This document shows, piece by piece, positions 23,037-32,906 of a stretch of 64,000 nt of DNA. Each line of letters opens with the position of its first letter. Position 1 is the first letter of the stretch. The notes under the pieces were generated by a model, which saw only the letters and a program-made list of their open reading frames with translations, was not told the origin of the DNA and ran no database searches. A program made the position numbers and the translations under genes. The DNA lies in NCBI GenBank assembly GCA_017889545.1, contig JAGFZV010000001.1, forward strand, positions 1 through 64,000, written 5' to 3'. This stretch comes from Bacillota bacterium. Lineage in GTDB: Bacteria > Bacillota > Negativicutes > CTSoil-072.

Positions 23037-26000
23037 ATGATCGTTATAGAAAGGAATCGAGCAAGAACGATGTTGATAGAACAAAAAATAAAGTCGGAAG
23101 CGGCCTTAACCACTTCCTACTCCAAAGGCTTGGCATGCTACCGCGCAGGCGACGTGAAGAAACTGCGCTTTTTTCCTACTGGTCGTTGGTTTGAAGCCCG
23201 GGTAAAAGGCAGCAAATGGTACGACATTACCATTGATTTCGATGAAAATCACGAGCTTCTACATTATTCCTGCACCTGCCCGGCCTATTATAACTATGAA
23301 GGCGCCTGCAAGCACATCGTCGCCGTTTTGAAGGCCATTCAAAACAACTGGCACCATTATTTCCGCCCGTTGCCTGCGCCGATGACGCGAATTGGCAACC
23401 CGCTGCCGGCCCTTTCCCTGCTGAACGGCAAAGAACCTCCGAAAAAAGAGCCGTCTTCCCCCTTGCCCCTTACCCATGAAGCGCAAAATTTATTGACTTT
23501 CTTTCAACAGAAAGCCAGCGCTGCCCCTGAAGCGGCTCCAAAAACCGTGGCCCACCTCCAGCCGACCTATGTTTTTTCTGAGCACGGCTATCGCAAGGAG
23601 CACTGCCTGGAGTTGACCATCGGTACCGACCGCATGTACGTGGTCAAGGATATTCCCCAGCTGCTTGCCGCTTTGCAGAGCGGGCAGGACGTCGTCTTCG
23701 GCAAAAATTTTACGCTCCAGCCGCACGCGATGACGTTCGATGCGCCGGCTGCCGCCTTGCTGGCTATGCTGAAGCAAATTTATCTGGACGAGCAGCAGCG
23801 GTCCGATTGGGAGCTTACCTCTGTTTCCAGCCGGGTGTTCGCCGAGCCGCGCCGCCTGCGGCTGACGAATTCGAATCTGCTGCAGTTTTTTGCCCTGATG
23901 GCCGGACATTCCTTTGCGGCGCAAATCAAAGGCTGCCGATACGAAGACCTGACGATCACAGAAGGGCGCCCGCCGCTTGGTCTGGATGTGCAGGCCGTAA
24001 CCGGCGGATTGCGGTGCTCCCTCAAGACGCCGCCCGAACACTGGCACGGGTTGGATCTGGAATTCCGCTATCTTTTCCATCATGGCGCCATTTATCATAC
24101 GGACGCCGAGTTCGCAGGGTACATCAAACCGCTGCTGAATTGTTTTGTCCCCGGCAAAGACTCCGCGCTGGCGATTCCCGATACGGCCGTGTCCGATTTC
24201 GTTTCCGGAACGCTGCCCGCACTGGAAAGCATCGCCGCGATTGAGGTGGAGCCGGCCGTTTACGACCGTTTTCATAAGGAGCCGCTGGAAAGGCGCGTGT
24301 ATCTGGATAAGTTTGGTGACGGCATCAGCGCCCGCATCGAGTTTCACTACGGTTCGGTCGTGGTGGATCCCCTGCACAGCGCGCCGGTTGACGATCCCGT
24401 GTTGCAGGGAAAATGGCTGCTGCGGGCGACCGGTGAGGAAAATCAGCTCATGGCGCTGTTTCGCCACCATGATTTTAGCCAGTTTGCCGACAAGCTGACG
24501 CAGGCCAACGAGGAAGCGACGTACCTGTTCCTCGAGCAAACGCTGCCGGAGGTGCAGGAAATCGCCGAGGTCTATTATTCGGACGAATTGAAGACCGGCC
24601 GGATCCAGCAGCCGGCCAAAATCAGCGCCGGGGTGCGGCTGGATACCGAACGGGACATGCTGGATTTTTCCCTGCACTATGAGGGAGCTTCCACCAAGGA
24701 ACTGCTGGATTTGCTGGCTTCCTACAAGTTGAAAAAACGCTATCACCGGCTGCGCGACGGGACGTTTATTTCCCTGGATTCTTCTGAATTTCAAACCGCT
24801 GCCGCGCTGATCGAACAACTCGGCTTTAAGCCGGCGGATATGGAAAAACAGCAAATTACGCTGCCGAAGTACCGGGCCTTGTATCTGGATAGCCTGGCGC
24901 GCGAGAGCGGGGGTTTTTCCCTGGAGCGCAACGGCGCCTTCAAACGGATGGTGCAGGATATCCGCGAGCCGCATGATGTCGAGTATGCTGTGCCCGCAGG
25001 GATCCAGGGCAAGCTCCGCGACTACCAGAAGACGGGCTACAAGTGGCTGAAGTCCCTGGCCGGTTATGGCTTGGGGGGCATTCTGGCGGACGATATGGGC
25101 TTGGGCAAAACGCTGCAGGTTCTGACGTTCCTCCTGTCGGAAAAGGGGGCGCTGCCGGAGCCGTCGATTGTCATTGCGCCGACCTCGCTGGTCTACAACT
25201 GGCAGGACGAGGTGGCCAAATTCGCGCCCGATCTGAAGGTGGTGGTCGTTTCCGGCCTGCAAAACGCGCGGTTCAGCCAGATGCAGGAGATCGACAATGC
25301 CGACCTGGTCGTGACGTCCTACGCGCTGATCAAGCGGGACATCGCGCTGTATGAAGATCTGCAGTTCAAGTATTGTTTCATCGATGAGGCGCAGCACGTG
25401 AAAAACGCCAACACCTTAAGCGCCAAGGCGGTCAAGCGGCTGAAGGCGAAGTGCTATTTTGCCCTCACCGGCACGCCGATTGAAAATACGCTGACCGAGC
25501 TGTGGTCGATTTTTGATTTTCTCATGCCCGGGTACCTGCGGACCCATAAGGCGTTCACCAGCCAGTTCGAACTGCCGATTGTCAAAAACGGGGATGAAAA
25601 AGCGCTGCAGGAATTGAACCGGCACATCCGGCCGTTTATTCTGCGGCGCATGAAAAAAGCAGTTCTCAAGGAACTGCCGGAAAAAACGGAAATCAAGATG
25701 ATCAATGAGATGACGGCGGCGCAGGCCAAGCTGTATGCCGCCTGGATGCAGCGCGCCCGGGCGGAGTTTGAGCAGGAGGTCCAGGCCAACGGGTTTGAAA
25801 AAAGCCAGATCAAAATATTGGCGCTGCTGACCCGGCTGCGGCAGCTCTGCTGCCATCCGGCGCTGTTCATTGAGAACTATCACGGTGGGAGCGGCAAACT
25901 GAACATGCTGACGGAGCTGGTGAGCGACGCGCTCAGCGGGAAGCACCGGATTTTGCTGTTCTCGCAGTTTACCGGCATGCTCGATCTGATCCGGCGGGAA

Positions 26001-26402
26001 TTGACCGCGCTGCAGGTGCCGTATCATTATCTGGACGGATCGACCAAGGCCGAAGAGCGCATCCGCTTGGTGCACGCGTTCAACGGCGGCGAAAAGGATG
26101 TGTTCCTGATTTCCCTGAAAGCCGGCGGTACCGGCCTGAACCTGACCGGCGCGGACGTCGTCATTCATTATGACCCGTGGTGGAACCCGGCGGTCGAAGA
26201 CCAGGCGACCGATCGCGCGTACCGGATCGGCCAGAAAAACGCCGTCCAGGTGTACAAGCTGATCACCAAAGGCACCATCGAAGAGAAAATCTACCTCCTC
26301 CAGCAAAAGAAAAAAGAGCTGATCGATACGCTCATCCAGCCCGGCGAACACTTCCTGTCGAAAATGAACGAAACCGAAATCCGCGACCTGTTCGCGTTTT
26401 AA
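23037..26402 (+). CDS. SWIM zinc-finger SNF2/SWI2-family helicase
   Basis: A 1,121-residue ATP-dependent DNA translocase of the bacterial SNF2 type. The SWIM finger CTCPAYYNYEGACKH lies near residues 80-95, followed by a long middle region (about 180-640), then the two helicase lobes: motif I DDMGLGKT near 685, DEAQH near 783, GTPIEN, and in lobe two LFSQFTGMLDLI, AGGTGLNLTGAD and QATDRAYRIGQ. It is presumed to remodel protein-DNA or nucleic-acid complexes; no specific role is known. The start is either the ATG at 23037 or the one at 23070, which has a slightly better upstream AAGGAA. Its stop overlaps the stop of the convergent asnB (TTAA, 26399-26402). Confidence 0.9.
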   Translation: MIVIERNRARTMLIEQKIKSEAALTTSYSKGLACYRAGDVKKLRFFPTGRWFEARVKGSKWYDITIDFDENHELLHYSCTCPAYYNYEGACKHIVAVLKAIQNNWHHYFRPLPAPMTRIGNPLPALSLLNGKEPPKKEPSSPLPLTHEAQNLLTFFQQKASAAPEAAPKTVAHLQPTYVFSEHGYRKEHCLELTIGTDRMYVVKDIPQLLAALQSGQDVVFGKNFTLQPHAMTFDAPAAALLAMLKQIYLDEQQRSDWELTSVSSRVFAEPRRLRLTNSNLLQFFALMAGHSFAAQIKGCRYEDLTITEGRPPLGLDVQAVTGGLRCSLKTPPEHWHGLDLEFRYLFHHGAIYHTDAEFAGYIKPLLNCFVPGKDSALAIPDTAVSDFVSGTLPALESIAAIEVEPAVYDRFHKEPLERRVYLDKFGDGISARIEFHYGSVVVDPLHSAPVDDPVLQGKWLLRATGEENQLMALFRHHDFSQFADKLTQANEEATYLFLEQTLPEVQEIAEVYYSDELKTGRIQQPAKISAGVRLDTERDMLDFSLHYEGASTKELLDLLASYKLKKRYHRLRDGTFISLDSSEFQTAAALIEQLGFKPADMEKQQITLPKYRALYLDSLARESGGFSLERNGAFKRMVQDIREPHDVEYAVPAGIQGKLRDYQKTGYKWLKSLAGYGLGGILADDMGLGKTLQVLTFLLSEKGALPEPSIVIAPTSLVYNWQDEVAKFAPDLKVVVVSGLQNARFSQMQEIDNADLVVTSYALIKRDIALYEDLQFKYCFIDEAQHVKNANTLSAKAVKRLKAKCYFALTGTPIENTLTELWSIFDFLMPGYLRTHKAFTSQFELPIVKNGDEKALQELNRHIRPFILRRMKKAVLKELPEKTEIKMINEMTAAQAKLYAAWMQRARAEFEQEVQANGFEKSQIKILALLTRLRQLCCHPALFIENYHGGSGKLNMLTELVSDALSGKHRILLFSQFTGMLDLIRRELTALQVPYHYLDGSTKAEERIRLVHAFNGGEKDVFLISLKAGGTGLNLTGADVVIHYDPWWNPAVEDQATDRAYRIGQKNAVQVYKLITKGTIEEKIYLLQQKKKELIDTLIQPGEHFLSKMNETEIRDLFAF

Positions 26403-28300
26403 GCGATATACTCTTTCCACCAGAGGTAGAAGGCGTAGAGGTACCACAGCTGCACCGCTTGCCCCTGATCGATGAGGCGCTGCACTTCGGTTGCGCTGAA
26501 GAAGTCCGCTTCCCGGCAGAACCCGCGCAGTTCGCTGCGGATCATCCCGCCCAGCCGGCTGCGGTACCAGTCCTGGATCGGCACCCACAGCCCCTGCTTC
26601 TTGCGATGGATCAGCGAATCCGGCATGAAGCCTTTGGCCGCTTTTTTCAGGATAAATTTTGTGACGTTGTTGCGGGTTTTCACTTCTTCCGGGATGCTGA
26701 AGGCCAGCTCGACCAGCTTGTGATCGAGAAAAGGCACCCGGCATTCCAGTCCAACGGCCATGCTCATCTTGTCGATGCGCAGCAAAAACACCTCCGGAAT
26801 GCGAACGCTCACATCGAGATACGAAATCCATTGCTGCGGCGAGGGTTGCCAGGCTTTGGCCTGAAAGCGCCTGTACACCGGCTCGATGACATCCCATGAA
26901 GAATACGCCGCAAATTGTCCCGCCAGCCTTGCCGACAGCAGGGCTTTTTTCTTTTTCTCGGTGAAAACCTCTGCACCGCCCCAAAAAACCGGCTGTCCGT
27001 TGGCGGACCGCTCAAGATACGCATAGCTGGAGGTGTGCTTCCGGCCCAAGAGCGCCAGCGCCTGCATCGCCGCGCGCTTCACACCGCCGGTCATCAGCGC
27101 CCCGTCGTAGCGTTTTTGCAGCTGCAGCGCTTTTTGGTGCCAGGGGTAGCCCCAAAAGAGCTCATCCGAGCCCTCGCCGATTTGGCAGGAAACGACCCCG
27201 TTGTCGCGGGCGCATTTCGCCAAAAAATACGAAGCCAGACTCACCGGCGTCCCGATCGGTTCATCGTAGGACTTGGCCAGTTCGGCGGCCATTGCAGCGC
27301 CATCGTCCGGGTTCACCATGCATTCATGGTATGCGGCACCGACATGCTGTGCCATTTGGGCCGCAAAGACCGTCTCATTGGCATAGCTCGCGTTTTTGCC
27401 GGTATAGCCGATCGTAAAGGTTTTGACCGGCAGCTCCTGGTTTTCCGCGCACAGTGCCGTGACAAAATTGGAATCCAGGCCGCCCGAAAGAAAGACCCCC
27501 ATCTCAACGTCGCTGATTTGGTGCAGCGCGGTAAGCGTTCGCAGTTCTTGGGTCAGCAGTTCGGCGATTTCCGCGTCGGATGCGCCCGTGAGCGCCGTCG
27601 TGTGATCCCAGACATCCCAGTAACGCTGCTCTTGGATCTGCCCGTCCTCCGTAATGCGCAGCCAGGTGGCCGGCGGGACTTTGGCAATCCCGGCGAAAAA
27701 CGTTTCCGGCGCCGGCGCGGAGGCAAAAGACAGATAGTGGAACAGGGATTTTTCGTTCACGGCTCTTTTTTGCAGCGGATCCGCCAACAGCGCCTTGATC
27801 TCCGATGCAAACGAAATCCGCCCGTTATGCACGCTGTAATACAGCGGTTTGATGCCGATGCGGTCTCTGACCAGCCACAATTGGCGTTTCGCGGCATCCC
27901 AGAGCGCAAAGGCGAACATGCCGCGCAATTTATGCACGCAGTCAATGCCCCATTCTTCGAAAGCATGAAGGAGGACTTCCGTATCGGAGTGATCCGTCTT
28001 CCAGCGGTGTCCGCCGAGCCGCTGAAGTTCAGAGCGAATTTCCGCGTGATTGTAAATCTCGCCGTTATACGTCAGCCAGATGGTCCCGTCTTCGTTGCTC
28101 ATCGGCTGGGCGGCGGCGGAACTGACGTCAATAATGGACAGGCGGCGGTGTCCCAGCCCTACCTTGCCGTCGCCGGCGATCCACGTACCGGCGCCATCCG
28201 GGCCGCGGTGTGCGAGACTGTCCCGCATGCGGCAAAGCAGCGCTTCTTCAACCCGGTGGGCAGTATTGGCAAAAATCATCGTCCCTGCAATGCCGCACAA
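26399..28300 (-). CDS. asnB: Asparagine synthase (glutamine-hydrolysing)
   Basis: Class II glutamine amidotransferase plus ATP-dependent synthetase. With the TTG at 28300 as start the protein begins (M)CGIAG, placing the catalytic Cys at position 2 as the family requires, with AGGAGG eight bases upstream. A TTG two codons earlier would give a protein that cannot expose the Cys. The glutaminase domain has LAHRGPDGAG and YNGEIYNH; the synthetase domain has the pyrophosphate loop FLSGGLDSN near residue 265. At 633 residues it is normal length. It closes the peptide-cluster operon behind the Sfp gene, so it may amidate a peptide or sugar precursor rather than only make asparagine (inference). Confidence 0.88.
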   Translation of the reverse strand: MCGIAGTMIFANTAHRVEEALLCRMRDSLAHRGPDGAGTWIAGDGKVGLGHRRLSIIDVSSAAAQPMSNEDGTIWLTYNGEIYNHAEIRSELQRLGGHRWKTDHSDTEVLLHAFEEWGIDCVHKLRGMFAFALWDAAKRQLWLVRDRIGIKPLYYSVHNGRISFASEIKALLADPLQKRAVNEKSLFHYLSFASAPAPETFFAGIAKVPPATWLRITEDGQIQEQRYWDVWDHTTALTGASDAEIAELLTQELRTLTALHQISDVEMGVFLSGGLDSNFVTALCAENQELPVKTFTIGYTGKNASYANETVFAAQMAQHVGAAYHECMVNPDDGAAMAAELAKSYDEPIGTPVSLASYFLAKCARDNGVVSCQIGEGSDELFWGYPWHQKALQLQKRYDGALMTGGVKRAAMQALALLGRKHTSSYAYLERSANGQPVFWGGAEVFTEKKKKALLSARLAGQFAAYSSWDVIEPVYRRFQAKAWQPSPQQWISYLDVSVRIPEVFLLRIDKMSMAVGLECRVPFLDHKLVELAFSIPEEVKTRNNVTKFILKKAAKGFMPDSLIHRKKQGLWVPIQDWYRSRLGGMIRSELRGFCREADFFSATEVQRLIDQGQAVQLWYLYAFYLWWKEYIA

Positions 28301-28335
28301 AATCAATTCCTCCTTCGATGTGTTCTGGTCATTAG

Positions 28336-28992
28336 CTATTTACTACGGTCGTGAGTGACCGTCGCGTGGCCCACATATCCCTCTCCCAACTCCAACGGAG
28401 TGATCTGCCACTCAAGCGAACCCATCCGCCGGCCCGGCAGCGTGTCTTGCAGCGCGGACAGCCCCTGCCCGGTCGCTTTCACATAGGCTTCTTTGCAGGT
28501 CCACAGCGCAAAAAAAGCCCGCTGCCGCTCGTTTTTCGGCAAGGACAGGATCTGCTCCTGTTCTTCCGGTGAACAAAAATGCTTGCTCACCGTCTCCCAG
28601 GGGTACGCCGGGTCGATCTTTTCAATATCCACGCCTGTCTCCCCAACCCTGGAAAAAAGATACGCGGCCAGATTGCCGCTGTGCGACAAGTTAAAATAAA
28701 GCGGCTGGTTGGGGCGCGGGTTCTCGAGGAACGGTTTGCCGTACCGGTTGATGCCCAACCGGACTTGCGCCGGTTCCAGTCCGGTATAAAAGCTGATCAG
28801 CATCCGCAGCAAGCCGCGGCGCAGAATAAAGCGTTCCCGGTCCTGCGGAAAAACATAGCCATCGGCCCGTTTTTTTTCATCACTGCTCAGCATTCCCCAA
28901 GCCTCTTGCCACTGCCAAACCGGCAGGGAAAAGTCCGTTCGCCAGAGGTGCAGGCCGACGGCCAGCAAAATTGGTTTCAGATGGTTAATCAT
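28336..28992 (-). CDS. 4'-phosphopantetheinyl transferase, Sfp type
   Basis: Transfers phosphopantetheine from CoA to carrier-protein serines. The 218-residue protein has the Sfp signatures YFNLSHSGNLAAYLFS, VGVDIEK in the form TGVDIEKI, and FALWTCKEAYVKATGQGL. The start overlaps the NRPS stop by 8 bp, so it is coupled to its likely substrate. It would activate both the PCP domain of the synthetase and the carrier domain of the upstream acyl ligase. Confidence 0.92.
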   Translation of the reverse strand: MINHLKPILLAVGLHLWRTDFSLPVWQWQEAWGMLSSDEKKRADGYVFPQDRERFILRRGLLRMLISFYTGLEPAQVRLGINRYGKPFLENPRPNQPLYFNLSHSGNLAAYLFSRVGETGVDIEKIDPAYPWETVSKHFCSPEEQEQILSLPKNERQRAFFALWTCKEAYVKATGQGLSALQDTLPGRRMGSLEWQITPLELGEGYVGHATVTHDRSK

Positions 28993-31900
28993 GCTTCTGC
29001 CGCGCTTCCTTCAGGCACTCGATCAGGTTGTCCGCCAAATGCCCGATATTTTTTCGATTAATCATTTCGCCATGGGTACTGGGACTCTCACAGACGGTGA
29101 TCCCGCCGGCGATCAGCCCTTCCCAACCCATGGTGCGATCCTGGGATAATGCGTTTTTCTCCCGGTCCAGTGCCCGAAACAGCGTCAGCCTGCCCGGATA
29201 CGGCGCCGGAATGTATTGACGATGCGCTTTTTTAAGCTCTTTTTTTATTTTTCTGATCCGCAGCGTGGCATTTCTCTCCGGCCCGATGAAGGACCAGGCT
29301 TTGCGGAGCTTGCCGATCAGATAGGTTTTGCGGTCTTGCACGGATTTCGCCCAAAATTTGCCGATCCGATGCGCCAATTTAACCGTGGTCGGCGTTGTTC
29401 CCTGCTTGTGCCGCTCGGGATTGGCCGTGTCAATTAACGCGAGAAAATCGACTGCATAGCCGGCCTGCCGCAGCTGCTGCGCCATTTCATAGGCAATCAT
29501 GCCGCCCAGCGAATACCCTATCAGATAGTACGGTCCGTTCGGCTGCACCTTCTGAATTTCCCGGATATAACGCGCAGCCAGGCTGTCAATGTCCAGATCT
29601 TCCGCCGGATCCACGGACTGAAAGTCATAGACAAGCCCGTACAGGGGCTGTTCTTCGCCCAAATACATGGCCAAGTTCCGGTAGGAAATGACCTCGCCAT
29701 CGATGGCGTGCACGCAAAACAGCGGCGGGTTTGCGCCCTTTACCTGGATCGGGACAAGCCGCGACGAAAAAGTTTCTTTGGTGATGAACAACTGGCGGCA
29801 TAATTTTTCAATGGTATCCGCCGTAAATAAAAGCGACACCGGCAACCGTTCGCCGAAGGTTTTCTCGATATCCGCCATCAGGCGCATCCCCAACAGCGAG
29901 TGGCCGCCCAGATCGAAAAAGCCGTCCTGGATGCCAATCGGCCGGCGGTCCAAGATCCGTTCCCACAGTTCGGCCATGGTGCGTTCCTGTTCATTGCGGG
30001 GCCCCAGCACCTGCCGGGCATTGTCTTGAGCCAGGAACTGCGGCGCCGGCAAGGCAGCCTGGTCGATTTTCCCCACCGGGGTGAGCGGCATCTGGGCCAG
30101 AAAGACAAAGGCGGCCGGGAGCATGTAGTCCGGCAGTTTTGTCCGCAGGTAGTCGCGCAATTGCGCGGGATCGACGGTGCGGGATTCTTTGGCGACGACG
30201 TAGGCGACGACGGTTTTTTCCTCACTGCCGCCCTTGCGCACAGCGACATGCACTTGGTTCACAGCCGGGTGGCCGCCTAGGACGGTTTCGATTTCGCCCA
30301 GTTCGATGCGGCAGCCGCGCACTTTCACCTGATTGTCGCGCCGGCCCAGGAAGGCAATCGTGCTGTCCGGCAGCCACTTGACAATGTCGCCGGTTTTGTA
30401 GAGCCGGTCGTGCGGCGTTTCCGGGAACGGATTGGCGATGAATTTTTCCGCCGTCAGCTCCGGATTGTTGGCATAGCCGCTCGTCAGTCCATCGCCGGTG
30501 ACATAGAGTTCGCCGGGAATGCCGATCGGTACCGGCTGTGCCTGCTGATCCAAAATAGCGACGAAATCATTGGCGATCGGGCGGCCGATGGGGACGACTG
30601 CCTCCGCCGGCCACCCCGCTGGCGCCTCGAACATGGTTGTACAGACCGTGTTTTCAGTCGGTCCATAAATGTTCAGCACCCGGCAGCCGGCTTGCTGAAG
30701 GCCGTTTACCAGCGCGGGCGGCAGCACATCGCCGCCGGATAAGACCTGCTGCACGCCGAAAAGGTCTCTGATGCGTGTCTTGACAAACAGGGTCAGCAGC
30801 TCCGGTCCCGCGCAGATGGTCGTGACCTGGTGACGGCGAATCGTCTCGCCGATTTGCTCCAGCGACGGCAGGTCGGCGTCAATCATTGCCAACTGCGCTC
30901 CGTTGAGCAGCGCGCCGTAGATTTCGAAGGTGGAAAAATCGAAGGCCACGGCGGACAGTTGCAGGAAAACCTGATCCGGCTTGAGAAAATCAAAGTCCGG
31001 ATTTTTCACCAGGCGGGCAACTCCCCGGTGGGTGACCGGGACCGCCTTGGGCTGGCCGGTCGAGCCGGAGGTAAACATGATGTAGGCGACCTGGTCCGCT
31101 GCCGTCTGCAAGGCTGGATTTTCCTGACCCTGGCCGGTTAGCTCCGCCTCCAGCCGATCAAGGAAGATGCTGCTGATTTTTCCGGTCCGGATCCGCTTTT
31201 CCTGGGCCTCGTCGGTAATAAACAGCGACAGGTCCGAGGCTTCGGCCATAAAAGACAACCGCTCGGCTGGGTAGGCCGGATCAAGCGGCACATAGATTCC
31301 GCCCGCCTTGAGGATGGCGAAGAAACTGATGATGACCTCCGGCGACCGCGCAAGGCAAACCCCGACCCTGGTGCCGGGACTTACCCCCTGCCCAATCAGG
31401 TAATGGGCCAGCTGGTTGGCTCGCCGGTTCAGCTCCCCGTAACTGAGGAGGCGGTCCTTGTATCGCACGGCAGGCGCGTCCGGGTTTCGCTCCACCTGTT
31501 CTGCAAAGAGCTGGACCAGCGATTTTTCGCGCGGGTATTCGGCCATTCTGCCGCTCCAGGAAACGAGCAGCGTTTGCCGCTCGGCTTCGGTGAGCAGCGG
31601 CAGGTTGGCAATCGGCATGTCGCTTGTGTCGGCGGCAGCTGCCAGCAGCGTGGTGAAGTGGCCGGCCATGCGGGCAATCGCTTCCCGGTCGAATAGGTCC
31701 GTATTAAAAATCAGAGCGCCGGTGAATTCGCCTTTTCGCTCCGTAATTTTCAAAGTGATATCGAACGGCGCCAGGCCGTCGTCGATGGCGAGTTCTTCGA
31801 TCCGCAGGCCGGGGGCCATCTCTTCCGTGTGCGGCATATTGTGCATGTTGATCATGATCTGGGAAAAAGGCTGGCGGTTGATGCTCCGCTGCGGGTTGAG

Positions 31901-32893
31901 TTCGGCTACGAGCTTGGCAAAAGGGATTTCCTGATGATTATAGGCCTCCAGCGTCGTTTTTTTCACTTGCTGCAACAGTTCCCGAAAGGTCGGATTGCCG
32001 GCCAGATTGCTTCTGAGCGCCAGCGTATTGACAAACAGGCCGATCAGGGGCTCGGTGGGCTGCTGATTGCGGCCCGAGGCCATGGAGCCAAGGATGCAGT
32101 CGGTTTGTCCGGTGTAGCGGTAAAGAAGGGCCTGCAAAGCCGCGACAAAAACCATGAACGGAGTGAGCCGCTCCTGCCGGCATAATTGCTTGATGGCCGG
32201 CAGCAAATCGCCGGTGAGCGTGGCAGGGACACTGCCGCCCGCGAACGTCTGCACGGCGGGCCGGTTGTTGGCAAACGGCAGTTCCAGCACCGGCAGCGGC
32301 TCGCACAACTGCTGACGCCAGTACCGCAGTCCTGCCTCGAGTGCCGGACCGGTCAGCCTGTTTCGCTGTTGAGCGGCGTAATCGGCATATTGGATCGGCA
32401 GCGGCGCCAGTGTGGGCGGAACCCCTTGGGCAAAGGCTGCGTACATATTCGCCAATTCGCGGTGCAGGACGGCGACAGACCAGCCGTCAAAAATGATATG
32501 GTGGAACGTCAGCAACAGGATCGTTTCTTCTTCGGTGACGCGGATGAGCAGCGCCCGGACTAAAACGTCCTTTGCCAGGTCAAACGAACGGCGAATTTCC
32601 GTCAGCATCTGCTGCTGCAGGGATGCTTCGCAGTCGACGATCCGAACATCAAGCGGCCTGCTGGGACGGATGGTCTGATACGGTACTCCGTGTTCGCTGG
32701 AAAAACAGGCGCGAAGGTTGTCGTGCCGGTCGAAAATCGCCTGCAGAGCGGCCATCAGGCAATCCGCATCCAGCTTTCCGGTCAGTTTGAGCGCACAGGG
32801 GCGGTTGTAAGCCGGATTGCCCGGATCCATCCGGTCCAGGAACCAGACGCGCTCCTGCTCAAACGATAAAACTTGCCGGTCCTGCTGGTCCAT
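28985..32893 (-). CDS. Non-ribosomal peptide synthetase, C-A-PCP-TE
   Basis: A single termination module of 1,302 residues. The condensation domain (1-440) has HHIIFDG near 133, close to the HHxxxDG active site. The adenylation domain (455-960) has FTSGSTGQPK near 607, NIYGPTENTV and YKTGDIVKW. The carrier domain has DLGGHSLLG with its serine near 997. The thioesterase (about 1065-1300) has GYSLGG near 1125, LALIDTA and the STHGEM histidine. The substrate pocket, read by eye, is roughly D-F-F-C-L-G-I-V-C-K; I cannot assign a residue from it. The C domain at the N-terminus needs an acyl or peptidyl donor, which the acyl ligase-carrier gene just upstream could provide. The likely product is a one-residue acyl amino acid or cyclised derivative (inference). 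Confidence 0.93.
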   Translation of the reverse strand: MDQQDRQVLSFEQERVWFLDRMDPGNPAYNRPCALKLTGKLDADCLMAALQAIFDRHDNLRACFSSEHGVPYQTIRPSRPLDVRIVDCEASLQQQMLTEIRRSFDLAKDVLVRALLIRVTEEETILLLTFHHIIFDGWSVAVLHRELANMYAAFAQGVPPTLAPLPIQYADYAAQQRNRLTGPALEAGLRYWRQQLCEPLPVLELPFANNRPAVQTFAGGSVPATLTGDLLPAIKQLCRQERLTPFMVFVAALQALLYRYTGQTDCILGSMASGRNQQPTEPLIGLFVNTLALRSNLAGNPTFRELLQQVKKTTLEAYNHQEIPFAKLVAELNPQRSINRQPFSQIMINMHNMPHTEEMAPGLRIEELAIDDGLAPFDITLKITERKGEFTGALIFNTDLFDREAIARMAGHFTTLLAAAADTSDMPIANLPLLTEAERQTLLVSWSGRMAEYPREKSLVQLFAEQVERNPDAPAVRYKDRLLSYGELNRRANQLAHYLIGQGVSPGTRVGVCLARSPEVIISFFAILKAGGIYVPLDPAYPAERLSFMAEASDLSLFITDEAQEKRIRTGKISSIFLDRLEAELTGQGQENPALQTAADQVAYIMFTSGSTGQPKAVPVTHRGVARLVKNPDFDFLKPDQVFLQLSAVAFDFSTFEIYGALLNGAQLAMIDADLPSLEQIGETIRRHQVTTICAGPELLTLFVKTRIRDLFGVQQVLSGGDVLPPALVNGLQQAGCRVLNIYGPTENTVCTTMFEAPAGWPAEAVVPIGRPIANDFVAILDQQAQPVPIGIPGELYVTGDGLTSGYANNPELTAEKFIANPFPETPHDRLYKTGDIVKWLPDSTIAFLGRRDNQVKVRGCRIELGEIETVLGGHPAVNQVHVAVRKGGSEEKTVVAYVVAKESRTVDPAQLRDYLRTKLPDYMLPAAFVFLAQMPLTPVGKIDQAALPAPQFLAQDNARQVLGPRNEQERTMAELWERILDRRPIGIQDGFFDLGGHSLLGMRLMADIEKTFGERLPVSLLFTADTIEKLCRQLFITKETFSSRLVPIQVKGANPPLFCVHAIDGEVISYRNLAMYLGEEQPLYGLVYDFQSVDPAEDLDIDSLAARYIREIQKVQPNGPYYLIGYSLGGMIAYEMAQQLRQAGYAVDFLALIDTANPERHKQGTTPTTVKLAHRIGKFWAKSVQDRKTYLIGKLRKAWSFIGPERNATLRIRKIKKELKKAHRQYIPAPYPGRLTLFRALDREKNALSQDRTMGWEGLIAGGITVCESPSTHGEMINRKNIGHLADNLIECLKEARQKHD

Positions 32894-32906
32894 TGCTTCA
32901 CATCCT

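Noticed and set aside
23490-26984. Long minus-strand open frames of 635 and 522 codons opposite the SNF2 helicase
   Set aside because: They are antisense shadows of a gene with all helicase motifs and lack recognisable domains and ribosome binding sites.
26915-28354. 479-codon plus-strand open frame opposite asnB
   Set aside because: asnB has complete catalytic motifs in the other strand; this frame shows none.
28985-32893. Assigning a hydroxyphenylglycine-like substrate from the adenylation pocket
   Set aside because: The ten pocket positions were aligned by eye, and the resemblance to Hpg codes is partial; a predictor with a structural alignment is needed.
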